From a virus, in IMG/VR virus record IMGVR_UViG_3300047678_000436, positions 1 to 41,024 of that record: a stretch of 41,024 nucleotides of DNA; one strand, 5' to 3'. The notes under the pieces were generated by a model, which saw nothing but the letters and a program-made list of their open reading frames with translations, was not told the origin of the DNA and did not search any database. The translations under genes and the position numbers were made by a program. Numbering within the stretch: the stretch's first letter is position 1; each line of letters opens with the position of its first letter. This document shows, in pieces, positions 14,022 through 22,339 of the stretch.

Positions 14022-15643
14022 GCGGAACCATGGCCGCCGGCGACGACTATCTGAAGCGCCACGACGAGCTGAAGCGGCTGCGCTCGCCCGAGGAAGGCAA
14101 ATGGCGCGAGATCGCCCAGCTCATCCGGCCGGACGACACGATCCTCGACATGCGATCGACGCAGGAGCGGCGCGACGAGAACGTCTTCGACGCGGCGCCG
14201 ATCTATGCGCTCGACGACTTCGCCGCCGGCATCTTCGGCCAGGCGACCAACCCGACCAACCGCTGGTTCGAGCTGACCATCGGCGACAAGGACCTCGCCG
14301 AGTACGGGCCGGTGAAAGCCTGGCTGTGGACGGCGGCCGGAACGATCCTCGCTTCCCTCTCGCCGGCAGTGTCGAATTTCTACGCGGCAGCGCCGGCGTG
14401 GTTCGCCGACCTCGGCGCCTTCGGCATCGGCTCGATCGCCCAGGAAGAGCGGGTCGGGGAGGGGCGGATTTCCGATCGCGGCGTGCCGCTCGGCCAGACC
14501 TTCATCGACCAGGACGCCGACGGCGAGCTCAACACCTTCCACAACGAAATCCCGCCCTTGCGCGGATCGCAGGTCAAGCCGTTCATCGCCAGCCTCGGCG
14601 GCACGCTGCCGCCGACCGTCCGCGACGACAGCAGCTATCTCCTCGTCCACTGCGTCTCGAAAAATCGCGACGCCGTGCCCGGCCGGCTCGGGCCGCAATA
14701 CATGCCCTGGCGCGCCTGCTACGTCAGCCCGGACATCAAGGAGCTGCACCTCGAGGGCGGCTACGTCGAGAACCCCTACCACCCGATCTTCTGGCAGCGG
14801 AAGACGGGGCGCCTCTATCCCGGCGGGCCGGGCGCGACGGTGCGGCCCGACGTCAACATGCTCAACGAAATGGAGCGCTCGCACATCGTCGCGGCGCAAT
14901 TCGCCGCCGAGCCGCCGCTCCTCCTTCACAACGAGGACGTCCTCTCGGCCGGCGACCTGGTCCCGAACGCGACGCTCTATGGCGCCATGTCGGAGAAGGG
15001 CGAGGCGCGGGCCGCCTGGCTGGAGCGCCGCGGGCAGCTGCAGCTCTCGACATCGATGTCGCAGCAACGGCGCGACGCGATCCGCACGGCCTTCCGTTTC
15101 GGGCTGATGCAGCTCCTCAAGGACCGGCCGCAGATGACGGCGACGGAGTTCCTCGGCTTCCAGCAGCAATCGCTCGAGCTGATGGGGCCGAACCTGATCT
15201 CGATCCAGATCGGCCTCGCCGCGTTCATCGCGCGCCGGTTCGGCATCCTCGACCGTGCCGGCCAGATCCCGCCGCGCCCGCCGGAGCTGCAGGCCCGCGC
15301 GCTCGGGATCGAATACGTCTCGCCGCTCGCCAAGGCGCAGCAGATCGCGGAAGGGCGGGGCGTCCTGCAGCTGCAGCAGTCGATCGAGCAGATGGCGCTG
15401 ACCGATCCCAGGGCGCGCGATCACTTCGACGTCGACGTCGCCGTGCCGATCATCGGCAAGAGCTTCACCAGCGTGCCGGGCGTCATCCGCGACCAGAAGG
15501 CGATCGAGGAGCTGCGGCAGGCGCGCGCCGCGGCGACCCAGCCCGACGTCGAGCTCGACCGGGCGGCGAAGGGCGTCACGATCGCGGCCGAGGCGGCCCA
15601 TGCCGCCCAGGCGGCGACCCTCGCCGGCGGGCGCCGCCAGTGA
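14018..15643 (+). CDS. Portal protein (T7-like head-to-tail connector)
   Basis: A 541-residue protein matching the bacteriophage head-to-tail connecting protein family: KWREIAQLIRPDD near the N-terminus, AGIFGQATNPTNRWFEL, YAAAPAWFADLGAFGIG, HCVSKNRDA, and GAMSEKGEARAAWLERRGQL in the middle, then a long helical C-terminus. Twelve copies would form the ring through which DNA enters and leaves the head. The GTG at 14018 overlaps the upstream stop; an ATG four codons later is a plausible alternative start. Confidence 0.93.
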   Translation: MSGTMAAGDDYLKRHDELKRLRSPEEGKWREIAQLIRPDDTILDMRSTQERRDENVFDAAPIYALDDFAAGIFGQATNPTNRWFELTIGDKDLAEYGPVKAWLWTAAGTILASLSPAVSNFYAAAPAWFADLGAFGIGSIAQEERVGEGRISDRGVPLGQTFIDQDADGELNTFHNEIPPLRGSQVKPFIASLGGTLPPTVRDDSSYLLVHCVSKNRDAVPGRLGPQYMPWRACYVSPDIKELHLEGGYVENPYHPIFWQRKTGRLYPGGPGATVRPDVNMLNEMERSHIVAAQFAAEPPLLLHNEDVLSAGDLVPNATLYGAMSEKGEARAAWLERRGQLQLSTSMSQQRRDAIRTAFRFGLMQLLKDRPQMTATEFLGFQQQSLELMGPNLISIQIGLAAFIARRFGILDRAGQIPPRPPELQARALGIEYVSPLAKAQQIAEGRGVLQLQQSIEQMALTDPRARDHFDVDVAVPIIGKSFTSVPGVIRDQKAIEELRQARAAATQPDVELDRAAKGVTIAAEAAHAAQAATLAGGRRQ

Positions 15644-15930
15644 AGGTCAACGTGATCCGCTGGCTGCGCGAGATATGGCCGCATGACGGCCAGCGCGCCG
15701 ACCTGATCGGGCAGTATGCCGGCGTCGGCGCGACATCGAAGCTCTTCCTCGCCGACGTGGCGCTGCGCGGCCGCGTCTTTTCCGACCTGCACGCGCCGGG
15801 CGACACCGAGCAGACGTTCATCAACATCGGCCGGCGCGAGCTCGCCCTCGAGATCATCGAGCAATGCGGCGTCGACCCGCAAATGCTCTACGCGCTCGTT
15901 CCTAAAGCTCAACCGAAGAAGGAAACCTGA
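15640..15930 (+). CDS. Small protein after portal (Bbp19-like)
   Basis: A 96-residue protein starting with GTG (GTGA overlap with the portal stop). The central segment SKLFLADVALRGRVFSDLHA then FINIGRRELALEIIEQCG resembles the short Bbp19-type proteins encoded next to the portal in podoviruses, which have an early-domain GR-F-DL and a later GRRxLAxxII. The function of that family is not known to me; it is assumed to be virion-associated. Confidence 0.6.
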   Translation: MKVNVIRWLREIWPHDGQRADLIGQYAGVGATSKLFLADVALRGRVFSDLHAPGDTEQTFINIGRRELALEIIEQCGVDPQMLYALVPKAQPKKET

Positions 15931-15932
15931 CC

Positions 15933-16883
15933 ATGTTGCCGAAGATTTTGCGAATGGCGTCCGACGCCAGCGGCGCCGCCGGCGGTGCTGCAGCAGGTGG
16001 CGCCGCGGCAGGCGGCGCAGCGGCAGGCGGCGCAGCGGCCGCGGGCGGAGCGGCAGCGGGCGCCGCGGGAGCCGCGGGAGCCGCGAACGGGCCGTGGTAC
16101 TCGTCGCTCGGCCTCGACGTCACGAACGCCGACAAGGACATCGCCGAGTTCATCGAGGGCAAGAAATTCCCCGACGTGAAGACGGCCCTGCGCTCCGGCA
16201 TCGAGGCCGACCGCATGGCGCGCGAGCGGAACGTCCTGCCGAAACCGGAGAAGGGCAAGGAGGGCGAGTGGAAGGGCTGGACGGAGCTCGGCTGGATCGA
16301 GGATCCGGCGAAGTACGTATTCTCGAAGAAGCCGGAGCTGCCGGAGGGCATGCCCTACGACCAGGCGATGGAGGACGACCTTCGCACCTTCGCCCATGAG
16401 AACCGCGTGCCGCTGGCGACGATGGAAAAACTTCGCGATCGCCTCGTCGCCAACCAGGTCAAGGCGCTCGAGGGCGTCAAGAGCAACGGCGCCCGGTCGC
16501 GCCAGGAGCTGCAGGCGGCGCTCGACACCGAGTGGGGCGGCGACAAGGAGCGCAACACCGAGATCGCCAAGCGCGCCATGCAGGCGACCGGCATCGCGAT
16601 CGACGACACGTCGCGCCTCAACGCCATCCTCGGCGACGCCGGCCTCATGAAGTTCTTCCATGGGCTCGGCACGAAGCTCGGCGAGCAGAACCTGCCGCCG
16701 ACGGGCGGCGGCGGTGGCCTGCCGCAGAACCTCGCCGGCGTCCAGGCGGAGCTCGACCGCCTCGCCGCCGACAAGGATTTCGTCAAGTCGCTGAGCGACG
16801 AACGGCACCCGCAGCACAAGGGCAATACCGCGCGGCGCCAGGAGCTGATCGCCCGCAAGGCCGCGCTGCAGCCGAAGCAGTAG
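15933..16883 (+). CDS. Scaffold / capsid assembly protein
   Basis: A 316-residue protein placed between portal and capsid, the scaffold position. Residues 12-50 are almost only Gly and Ala, with a repeating GGAAA pattern. Then comes NGPWYSSLGLD, an acidic and helical middle part (MPYDQAMEDDLRTFAHENRV and VKALEGVKSNGARSRQELQA) and a Lys/Arg-rich tail ending ARKAALQPKQ. Internal scaffolds are often of this kind: low in aromatic residues and helical, with a basic C-terminus that binds the coat. The start follows GAAGGAAACC. Confidence 0.8.
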   Translation: MLPKILRMASDASGAAGGAAAGGAAAGGAAAGGAAAAGGAAAGAAGAAGAANGPWYSSLGLDVTNADKDIAEFIEGKKFPDVKTALRSGIEADRMARERNVLPKPEKGKEGEWKGWTELGWIEDPAKYVFSKKPELPEGMPYDQAMEDDLRTFAHENRVPLATMEKLRDRLVANQVKALEGVKSNGARSRQELQAALDTEWGGDKERNTEIAKRAMQATGIAIDDTSRLNAILGDAGLMKFFHGLGTKLGEQNLPPTGGGGGLPQNLAGVQAELDRLAADKDFVKSLSDERHPQHKGNTARRQELIARKAALQPKQ

Positions 16884-16912
16884 CGGCAAAAAACCCAACG
16901 GAGACGCGCACC

Positions 16913-17191
16913 ATGGCAAAGAAAAGCACTGCGAAGGAGAAGGCGCCGGTCGCAGAGAAGGCACCCGTCGTCAAGCCGACCGTGGCCGGCACGTCGCTCG
17001 CCGCCTTCGCCCAGAACTTCCTCGCCGACCTTCCGCCTGAGGCCGCCGGCGGCCGCTACGCGCCGACGATCAACGATCGCTGGCACGGCAAGACATTCGC
17101 GATCGAGGATGGCCCGCATCGTCTCGGCGACTGGCGCTTCATCTTCGCCGGCGGCCGCTTCGTTCACGCCAGCACGTTCGCGGACGGTTGA
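16913..17191 (+). CDS. Hypothetical protein before capsid
   Basis: A 92-residue protein. The N-terminus is Lys-rich (MAKKSTAKEKAPVAEKAPVV) and the C-terminal half is a compact aromatic segment (RYAPTINDRWHGKTFAIEDG, WRFIFAGGRFVHASTF). GGAGACG precedes the ATG. It could be a minor virion or assembly protein given its place. No family is recognised. Confidence 0.55.
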   Translation: MAKKSTAKEKAPVAEKAPVVKPTVAGTSLAAFAQNFLADLPPEAAGGRYAPTINDRWHGKTFAIEDGPHRLGDWRFIFAGGRFVHASTFADG

Positions 17192-17442
17192 CGCCGGCGC
17201 ATAGCGCCTAGCGTTCGACACAAGGGAGCGGCGGGGCGTTTGTCCCGCCGACCGCCGGATCGGTTGCCGGCGGACCCGATGGAGACGCACCCCGCCGCTC
17301 CCGAGGCGGGCCTTCTCCGGACAGCGCGGAAAGACGCGCCGCCGAGCGGGCGGAAAAGCGCGAGGACAGGCCCGCGGGGGTTCACCCCCGCCGCACCCTG
17401 GCCGGAAACCCCATCGTTTTCGACCAGGAGAGGAGCCCGATC
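17192..17442. terminator. 251-bp gap with stem-loops before the capsid gene
   Basis: No gene. The clearest structure is GCGGGGG (17374-17380) pairing with CCCCCGC (17385-17391) around TTCA, a tight 7-bp stem. A smaller stem GGCGC-ATA-GCGCC is near 17196-17208 and another, GGCGGG/CCCGCC, near 17230-17250. None has a T-run. The structures could attenuate transcription or protect capsid mRNA; a promoter is not visible. Confidence 0.4.
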
Positions 17443-18327
17443 ATGGGTCCCGTCACAGACACCCACCGCCTTACCTACTACGAGAATTTCCAGCTCGCCC
17501 TTCAGGAGAAGAAGGCGCAGTTCGACGATGCCTTCATGTACACGTCGTCGGTCACCGGCAAGCAGGTGCAGGTCGTCGACCTCATCGGCACCACCACGGC
17601 CCGCCTCGACGCGCCGGAAGGTGGCGACACGCCCGACATCGACCAGCAGCACGAGCCGGTGTGGATGCGTCCGCGCCGCATCGACTGGGGCAAGATCATC
17701 AAGGAAGAGGACCGCATCAAGGCCCTCACCGACTTCAAGTCGCCCTACGTGCAGTCCGGCGTCAACGCCATCACCCGGCAGAAGAACGTCCTTCTCGCCG
17801 GCGGCCTGTTCGGGCCGCGGCTCATCGGCAACGAGGTTCCCGTCTCGACGCCGTGGGCGGGCCGCACCGTCGCGGAGGACGTCGGCGGCACCGGCGCCAC
17901 CGGCATGAACGTCAAGAAGATCCTGCGGGGGATCAACTACATGGAGACGGACGAGATCGTCATCGAGGAGGAGCAGCTCTTCCTCGTCCTCGACCCGCAG
18001 GAGATCGAGGACCTTTACTCGGACCTCACCTTCATTTCGAAGGACTACCGCGAGAAGGCGCAGCTCGACGACATCAATCGCCGCGTGACCGCCATCTTCG
18101 GCATTCCGATCATCCCGTCGAAGCGGCTGACCAACTCCGACAGCGACACGTCAGTGGCGGCGCTCTTCGCCAGGAGCGGGATGTGGTGGGGGCCGGCGAT
18201 GCCCCTCCGCGTCCAGTCGCAGCCGAACCCGTCGAAGCAGTACCGCGAGCATCCCTACGCGGAAATGTGGCTGGCGGTGACGCGCTCGGAAGACGCGAAG
18301 GTCGTCAAGATCCTGAACAAGTTCTAG
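17443..18327 (+). CDS. Major capsid protein
   Basis: A 294-residue protein, the expected size for the coat of a T7-like podovirus. It follows a strong ribosome binding site (AGGAGAGGAG). It contains FMYTSSVTGKQVQVVDLIGT, KALTDFKSPYVQSGVNAITR and, near the C-terminus, MWWGPAMPLRVQSQPNPSK, a pattern seen in the coat proteins of such prophages (HK97-like fold). Its neighbours (scaffold upstream, tail proteins downstream) fit. The longest intergenic gaps of the structural module flank it, which is usual for a highly expressed gene. Confidence 0.88.
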   Translation: MGPVTDTHRLTYYENFQLALQEKKAQFDDAFMYTSSVTGKQVQVVDLIGTTTARLDAPEGGDTPDIDQQHEPVWMRPRRIDWGKIIKEEDRIKALTDFKSPYVQSGVNAITRQKNVLLAGGLFGPRLIGNEVPVSTPWAGRTVAEDVGGTGATGMNVKKILRGINYMETDEIVIEEEQLFLVLDPQEIEDLYSDLTFISKDYREKAQLDDINRRVTAIFGIPIIPSKRLTNSDSDTSVAALFARSGMWWGPAMPLRVQSQPNPSKQYREHPYAEMWLAVTRSEDAKVVKILNKF

Positions 18328-18343
18328 CCGCCCCCGACATGAG

Positions 18344-18369
18344 CGGCGCCGGCGACAAAGCCGGCGCCG
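18344..18369 (+). terminator. Strong stem-loop after the capsid gene
   Basis: CGGCGCCGGC (18344-18353) pairs perfectly with GCCGGCGCCG (18360-18369) around GACAAA, a 10-bp GC stem starting 17 bases past the capsid stop. There is no T-run, so it is either a weak or Rho-assisted terminator or a stabilising stem. T7-like phages do have a terminator just after the capsid gene. Confidence 0.45.
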
Positions 18370-18419
18370 GAGCCTTCGCGTAGCCCCGCGTTTCCCTTTC
18401 ATCAGCAAGGAGGCCCACC

Positions 18420-18908
18420 ATGGGCGTCGTCACCAAGTATGCCCGGTCCTACAAGGACCCCGGCAGCATCTACCTCCCCGAGCCGGCGCAGGCCGAGGGG
18501 CGCGTCCGCCTCATCGCCTCGGGCACGATCGCCATCGCCAATGGCGACAGCATCGCGTCGAAGCACTACTTCGGAAAGATCGCCTCGAGCGCGATCCTCA
18601 TCCCGTCGATGTGCATCCTGCACCACGAGGACGTCACCAGCCTGACCGACTACGACATCGGCCTCGAGCTCGACGGCACGGTGATCGACGCCGATGCCCT
18701 GGCCGACGGCCTCAATGTCAGCTCGGCCGGGACGAAGTCGGGCGTCGCCTCGGTCCCGATCACGGATCTCGGCAAGCGCGTGTGGGAGCTGGCCTCGCTC
18801 AGCCTCACCAAGGACCCCGGCGTCTACTACGACATCGTCGGTGTCATGAAGGCAGCCTCGACCGGCGACAAGAAGATCGCCGCCTTCTTCGGCTACGCGC
18901 AGAAGTAG
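18420..18908 (+). CDS. Putative head decoration or completion protein
   Basis: A 162-residue protein with a strong ribosome binding site (AAGGAGG). It is rich in beta-type stretches (VRLIASGTIAIANGDSIASK, YFGKIASSAILIPSMCILHH) and ends with VYYDIVGVMKAASTGDKKIA. Proteins with this look follow the capsid gene in several podoviruses and are probably head decoration or structural. It has no catalytic motifs and its identity is not certain. Confidence 0.6.
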   Translation: MGVVTKYARSYKDPGSIYLPEPAQAEGRVRLIASGTIAIANGDSIASKHYFGKIASSAILIPSMCILHHEDVTSLTDYDIGLELDGTVIDADALADGLNVSSAGTKSGVASVPITDLGKRVWELASLSLTKDPGVYYDIVGVMKAASTGDKKIAAFFGYAQK

Positions 18909-18919
18909 GGGCACCAGCC

Positions 18920-19552
18920 GTGGTCGACAGACCAGGCACGGAGACGGCGGCGGCGAACGGCGGGCTCGGCCATATCGGCGTGCCCCCGATCGCCGACCTC
19001 GACGGCGACACCTCGCTCGCCGCGAGGACCTGCCGTCTCCATTTCGCGGCGGCGCGCGACGCGCTGCTTCGCGAGCACGAATGGAACTTCGCGACCGCGT
19101 GGTGCGTGCCGGCGGCGGCGCCGGAGGCGGCGATCGGCCCGCTCGCCATCCGCTACCCGCTGCCCGCAGATTGCGTCCGCGTCCGCTTCGTCGACGAGCT
19201 GACCACCGACGAATGGGCGGTCGAGGCGGCGAGCGTCACGGACGCGACCGGCGCGACGATCGAGAGCATGGTCCTCGTCACCAACGCCGAGGCGCCGAGC
19301 GTCTGCTACACCCGGCGGGTCGAAACGCCGGCGATGTGGGATCCGCTTTTCTATGGCGTCTTCACCCGCCGCCTCGGCGCGCTGTGCGCGCCGGCGCTGG
19401 CCCGCGACCCCTCGGTCGGCGCCCTCAAGCAGCGGGAAGCCGACGACATGCTGGCGCCGGCCAAGAAGGTCGACAGCCGCGAGAAGGCGCCGAAGGAAAT
19501 CAGCCGCGACACGTCGTGGATCCGGGCGCGCCGGGGCTGGCAGCGGCCATGA
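18920..19552 (+). CDS. Tail tube protein A-like (T7 gp11-like adaptor)
   Basis: A 210-residue protein starting with GTG (GTG GTC GAC). The helical part SLAARTCRLHFAAARDALLR EHEWNF (read through) and the later PLAIRYPLPADCVRVRFVDE match the layout of gatekeeper/tail tubular protein A: an N-terminal helix pair with LREHxWNF, then a beta part, then a C-terminal helix (READDMLAPAKKVDSREKAP). It would join portal and tail nozzle. It overlaps the next gene by ATGA. Confidence 0.75.
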   Translation: MVDRPGTETAAANGGLGHIGVPPIADLDGDTSLAARTCRLHFAAARDALLREHEWNFATAWCVPAAAPEAAIGPLAIRYPLPADCVRVRFVDELTTDEWAVEAASVTDATGATIESMVLVTNAEAPSVCYTRRVETPAMWDPLFYGVFTRRLGALCAPALARDPSVGALKQREADDMLAPAKKVDSREKAPKEISRDTSWIRARRGWQRP

Positions 19553-21735
19553 TCCAGGAGGCAACGCTCGAGCGGCCAACCTTCGCCGCCGGCGAAATCT
19601 CGCCGCGGCTCCGCTGGCGGCGCGACCTCGCCAAGGCGCAGACCGGCGTCGACAAGCTCGAGAACATGATCGTCCTCGTCGAGGGCGGCGCCATGCGCCG
19701 GTCCGGCACGCGCTTCGTCCTGCCGCTGAAGAACGAGGCCGAGCGCGCCGGCAAGCTGAAATTCGAGCTCGACCGCACCGACAGCTTCCTTCTCGTCTTC
19801 AACGGCGGCAAGGCGCGGTTCCTCAGGGGCGGCGGCTATATCGAGGCGACCAGCGGCGACCCCTACGAAATCGACATCCCCTGGGCGGCCGCCGACGTCG
19901 GCAATCTTCGCGGCGCCCAGGACGGCAACGCGGTCTATCTCGCCTGCAGCGGCTACCGGCCGCGCGTCCTCACCCGCCTCGAGCAAACCAACTGGCAGCT
20001 CACCGACTATCCGGTGACGCCGGTCGACACGCAGAACCTCGACATCACCCGCACCCTCCAGGCGTCGGCGGCAACCGGCGTCGTCGACCTCGTCGCGACC
20101 GGCGCCGGCACCTTCGATCCGGGCGACATCGGCACCGTCTGGCGGATTGACGAGCCGGACCTGACCATCGTTCCCTTGTGGAAATCGGCGGAGACCGGCA
20201 TCGGCGCCCTGGCCGAGCGCCGCTACAACGGCAACGTCTACCGAGCCATCAGCGGCACCGACGCCGGGCCCAACCCGCCGACCCACACCGAGGGTAGCGT
20301 CAAGGCGGGCGACGGCAACGTCGTCTGGGAATTCCGCCACAAGGGGTTCGGGCTCGTCCGCATCGACACGGTGACGGGCGGCACGACCGCGACCGGCACC
20401 GTCCTGTCGCGCCTGCCTGACAGCGTCGTCAGCAACCCGACCTATCGCTGGTTCCCCTCGGCCTGGTCGGAGCTGAAGGGCTGGCCGGAGCAAGTCGTCA
20501 TCCACCAGAACCGGCTTTGCTGGTTTCGCGGCAGCGACCACTGGATCTCGCAGCCCTTCGCCTTCCAGAGCTTCGACGTCACCGGCGGCGCCGTCGACGC
20601 CATCGTCGGCCGCCTGAAGCCGCAGGACGGATCGCTTGCCCTCGCCGAGTGGGCGATCGCCTCCGGCGCGCTCATCGTCGGCACGCGCGGCGGCGAGTGG
20701 GTGTTCGGCACGTCGACGCAGGACCGGGCGCTGACCGCGACCAACATCGATCCGTTCCAGGACGGCTCGGAGGGCTCGGGCCCGCATGTCCCGGCGCTGG
20801 TCGACGGCGGGGCGATCTTCATCGGCCGGTCCCGCCAGAGACTGCACTTCATGCGGTTCGACCGCGAGGCGACGGCGCTCTCGATCGACGAGGTGACGCT
20901 CGCCTGCCGCCACATCCTGAAGAGCAAGGCGTCGGCGGTTGCCTACCAGCGCGACCCGCACCGCCTGTTGTGGGTTGCCACCGAGAGCGGGCAGCTCATC
21001 GCCTTCACCTTCATGCCGAAGGAACAGGTGATCGCCGGACACCGGCATCCGCTCACCAACGGCTTCGTCGAGGACCTCGCCGTCATCCCGTCGACGGACG
21101 GCACCGCGAACGACCTCTATCTTTTCATGCGGCGGACGATCGACGGCGCGACGCGGCGCTACATCGAGATTCTCGAGCCGTTCTTCGAGCCGCTCGACGC
21201 GGCGGCGCCCACCGCCGAAGGCGCCTGGTTCGTCGATTGCGGGCTGCGCTACGCCGGCGCCCCGGCGACGGTCATCACCGGGCTCGACCATATCGAGGGC
21301 GAGACCGTCAAGGTGCACGCCGACGGCGCCATGCACCCGCCGCTCGTCGTCGCCGGCGGCCAGGTGACGCTCAACCGCGCGGCGAGCGACGTCGTCATCG
21401 GGCTCGCTGTTCCCTACCGCCTGAAGACGCTGCCTTTCGAGACCGAGACGCGGAAGGGATCGTCGAAGGGCATGGCTAAGCGATCGAACATCGCACATGT
21501 CGACGTCGTCGAAAGCGCCGGCGGGACGATCGCCATCAATGGCGGCCGCGCCGAGAACCTCGTCGAGACCGGCGCCGTCGACTATGGCGCGCCGGTGGCG
21601 CTGGCGACGCGCTCGATCGAGGCGCGCGCCGAGAGCATGCCCGGCCCGGAGCTGACCCTCGACATCGCCGGCGACGACACCATGCCGATGACCATCGCCG
21701 GCGTGACGCCGGAAGCCGACATCCTGGGGGCCTGA
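19549..21735 (+). CDS. Tail tube protein B-like (T7 gp12-like nozzle)
   Basis: A 728-residue protein, the usual length. It begins MIQEATLERPTFAAGEISPR and contains LENMIVLVEGGAMRRSGTRF (an N-terminal signature of this family). Later it has a chain of beta segments such as VVIHQNRLCWFRGSDHW, GGEWVFGTS and DDTMPMTIAGVTPE. Six copies would form the nozzle of the short tail. It follows the A protein by ATGA overlap. Confidence 0.85.
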   Translation: MIQEATLERPTFAAGEISPRLRWRRDLAKAQTGVDKLENMIVLVEGGAMRRSGTRFVLPLKNEAERAGKLKFELDRTDSFLLVFNGGKARFLRGGGYIEATSGDPYEIDIPWAAADVGNLRGAQDGNAVYLACSGYRPRVLTRLEQTNWQLTDYPVTPVDTQNLDITRTLQASAATGVVDLVATGAGTFDPGDIGTVWRIDEPDLTIVPLWKSAETGIGALAERRYNGNVYRAISGTDAGPNPPTHTEGSVKAGDGNVVWEFRHKGFGLVRIDTVTGGTTATGTVLSRLPDSVVSNPTYRWFPSAWSELKGWPEQVVIHQNRLCWFRGSDHWISQPFAFQSFDVTGGAVDAIVGRLKPQDGSLALAEWAIASGALIVGTRGGEWVFGTSTQDRALTATNIDPFQDGSEGSGPHVPALVDGGAIFIGRSRQRLHFMRFDREATALSIDEVTLACRHILKSKASAVAYQRDPHRLLWVATESGQLIAFTFMPKEQVIAGHRHPLTNGFVEDLAVIPSTDGTANDLYLFMRRTIDGATRRYIEILEPFFEPLDAAAPTAEGAWFVDCGLRYAGAPATVITGLDHIEGETVKVHADGAMHPPLVVAGGQVTLNRAASDVVIGLAVPYRLKTLPFETETRKGSSKGMAKRSNIAHVDVVESAGGTIAINGGRAENLVETGAVDYGAPVALATRSIEARAESMPGPELTLDIAGDDTMPMTIAGVTPEADILGA

Positions 21736-21739
21736 GACG

Positions 21740-22330
21740 ATGTGCACCGGCCTCGAGATCCTCGCCGTCGCCGGCAGCGTCGGCGGCAGCCTCCTCAAGG
21801 GCTTCTCCGGATCGAGCGCGGCGAAGCTCAACCAGAAGGTCGCCAACTCGAACGCGCGCATCCTCGAGAAGACGGCGGCGGTGCAGCGCATCGGCGCCGA
21901 CCTGGCGGTGACCCGCGCCGGCTTCGAGGAGACGCGGAAGCGGTCCGAGGTGGAGCGCGTCATCGGCGCCGCGAAAACCTACTACGCATCGCGGAGCCTC
22001 GACCCGACGGTCGGCTCGCCGCTTCTCATCGCCGGCATCACCGCGGCGCAGGGCGAAGTCGACGCCGGCATCATCCGCGCCAACGGCGCGACCGAGCGGG
22101 CCGAGCGGCTCGGCCAGGTGGCGAGCACGCTCGGCAACGCGGCGGCGTCGCGCTGGCAGGCAGCGCAGGCCGAGGCGGACAGCTCGACCTCGCTCCTCTC
22201 CGGCGTCCTCGGCGCCGGCACGGCGCTCCTCGGCGGTCTCAGCAAATGGCCGGGGCTCGAAATGGGCGGCAGCGTCGGCGGCGTCATCGGCGCGCCGATG
22301 GACATCCGCCCACCCGCGTTTCAGTTCTGA
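21740..22330 (+). CDS. Internal virion protein (T7 gp14-like)
   Basis: A 196-residue protein. A hydrophobic Gly-rich N-terminus (AVAGSVGGSLLKGFSGSS) is followed by a long alanine-rich helix region (ERVIGAAKTYYASRSLDPTV, SPLLIAGITAAQGEVDAGII). It sits between the tail B protein and the larger internal proteins. In T7 the corresponding protein is ejected and helps form a channel through the outer membrane. Confidence 0.75.
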   Translation: MCTGLEILAVAGSVGGSLLKGFSGSSAAKLNQKVANSNARILEKTAAVQRIGADLAVTRAGFEETRKRSEVERVIGAAKTYYASRSLDPTVGSPLLIAGITAAQGEVDAGIIRANGATERAERLGQVASTLGNAAASRWQAAQAEADSSTSLLSGVLGAGTALLGGLSKWPGLEMGGSVGGVIGAPMDIRPPAFQF

Positions 22331-22339
22331 GGAGGCGAC

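Noticed and set aside
15960-16100. Ala/Gly repeat of the scaffold as a sign of frameshift or insertion
   Set aside because: The frame is continuous, codons vary and the upstream ribosome binding site is normal; low-complexity starts are common in scaffolds.
18328-18419. Programmed frameshift extending the capsid protein
   Set aside because: There is no slippery sequence near the stop, and the following gene has its own strong ribosome binding site.
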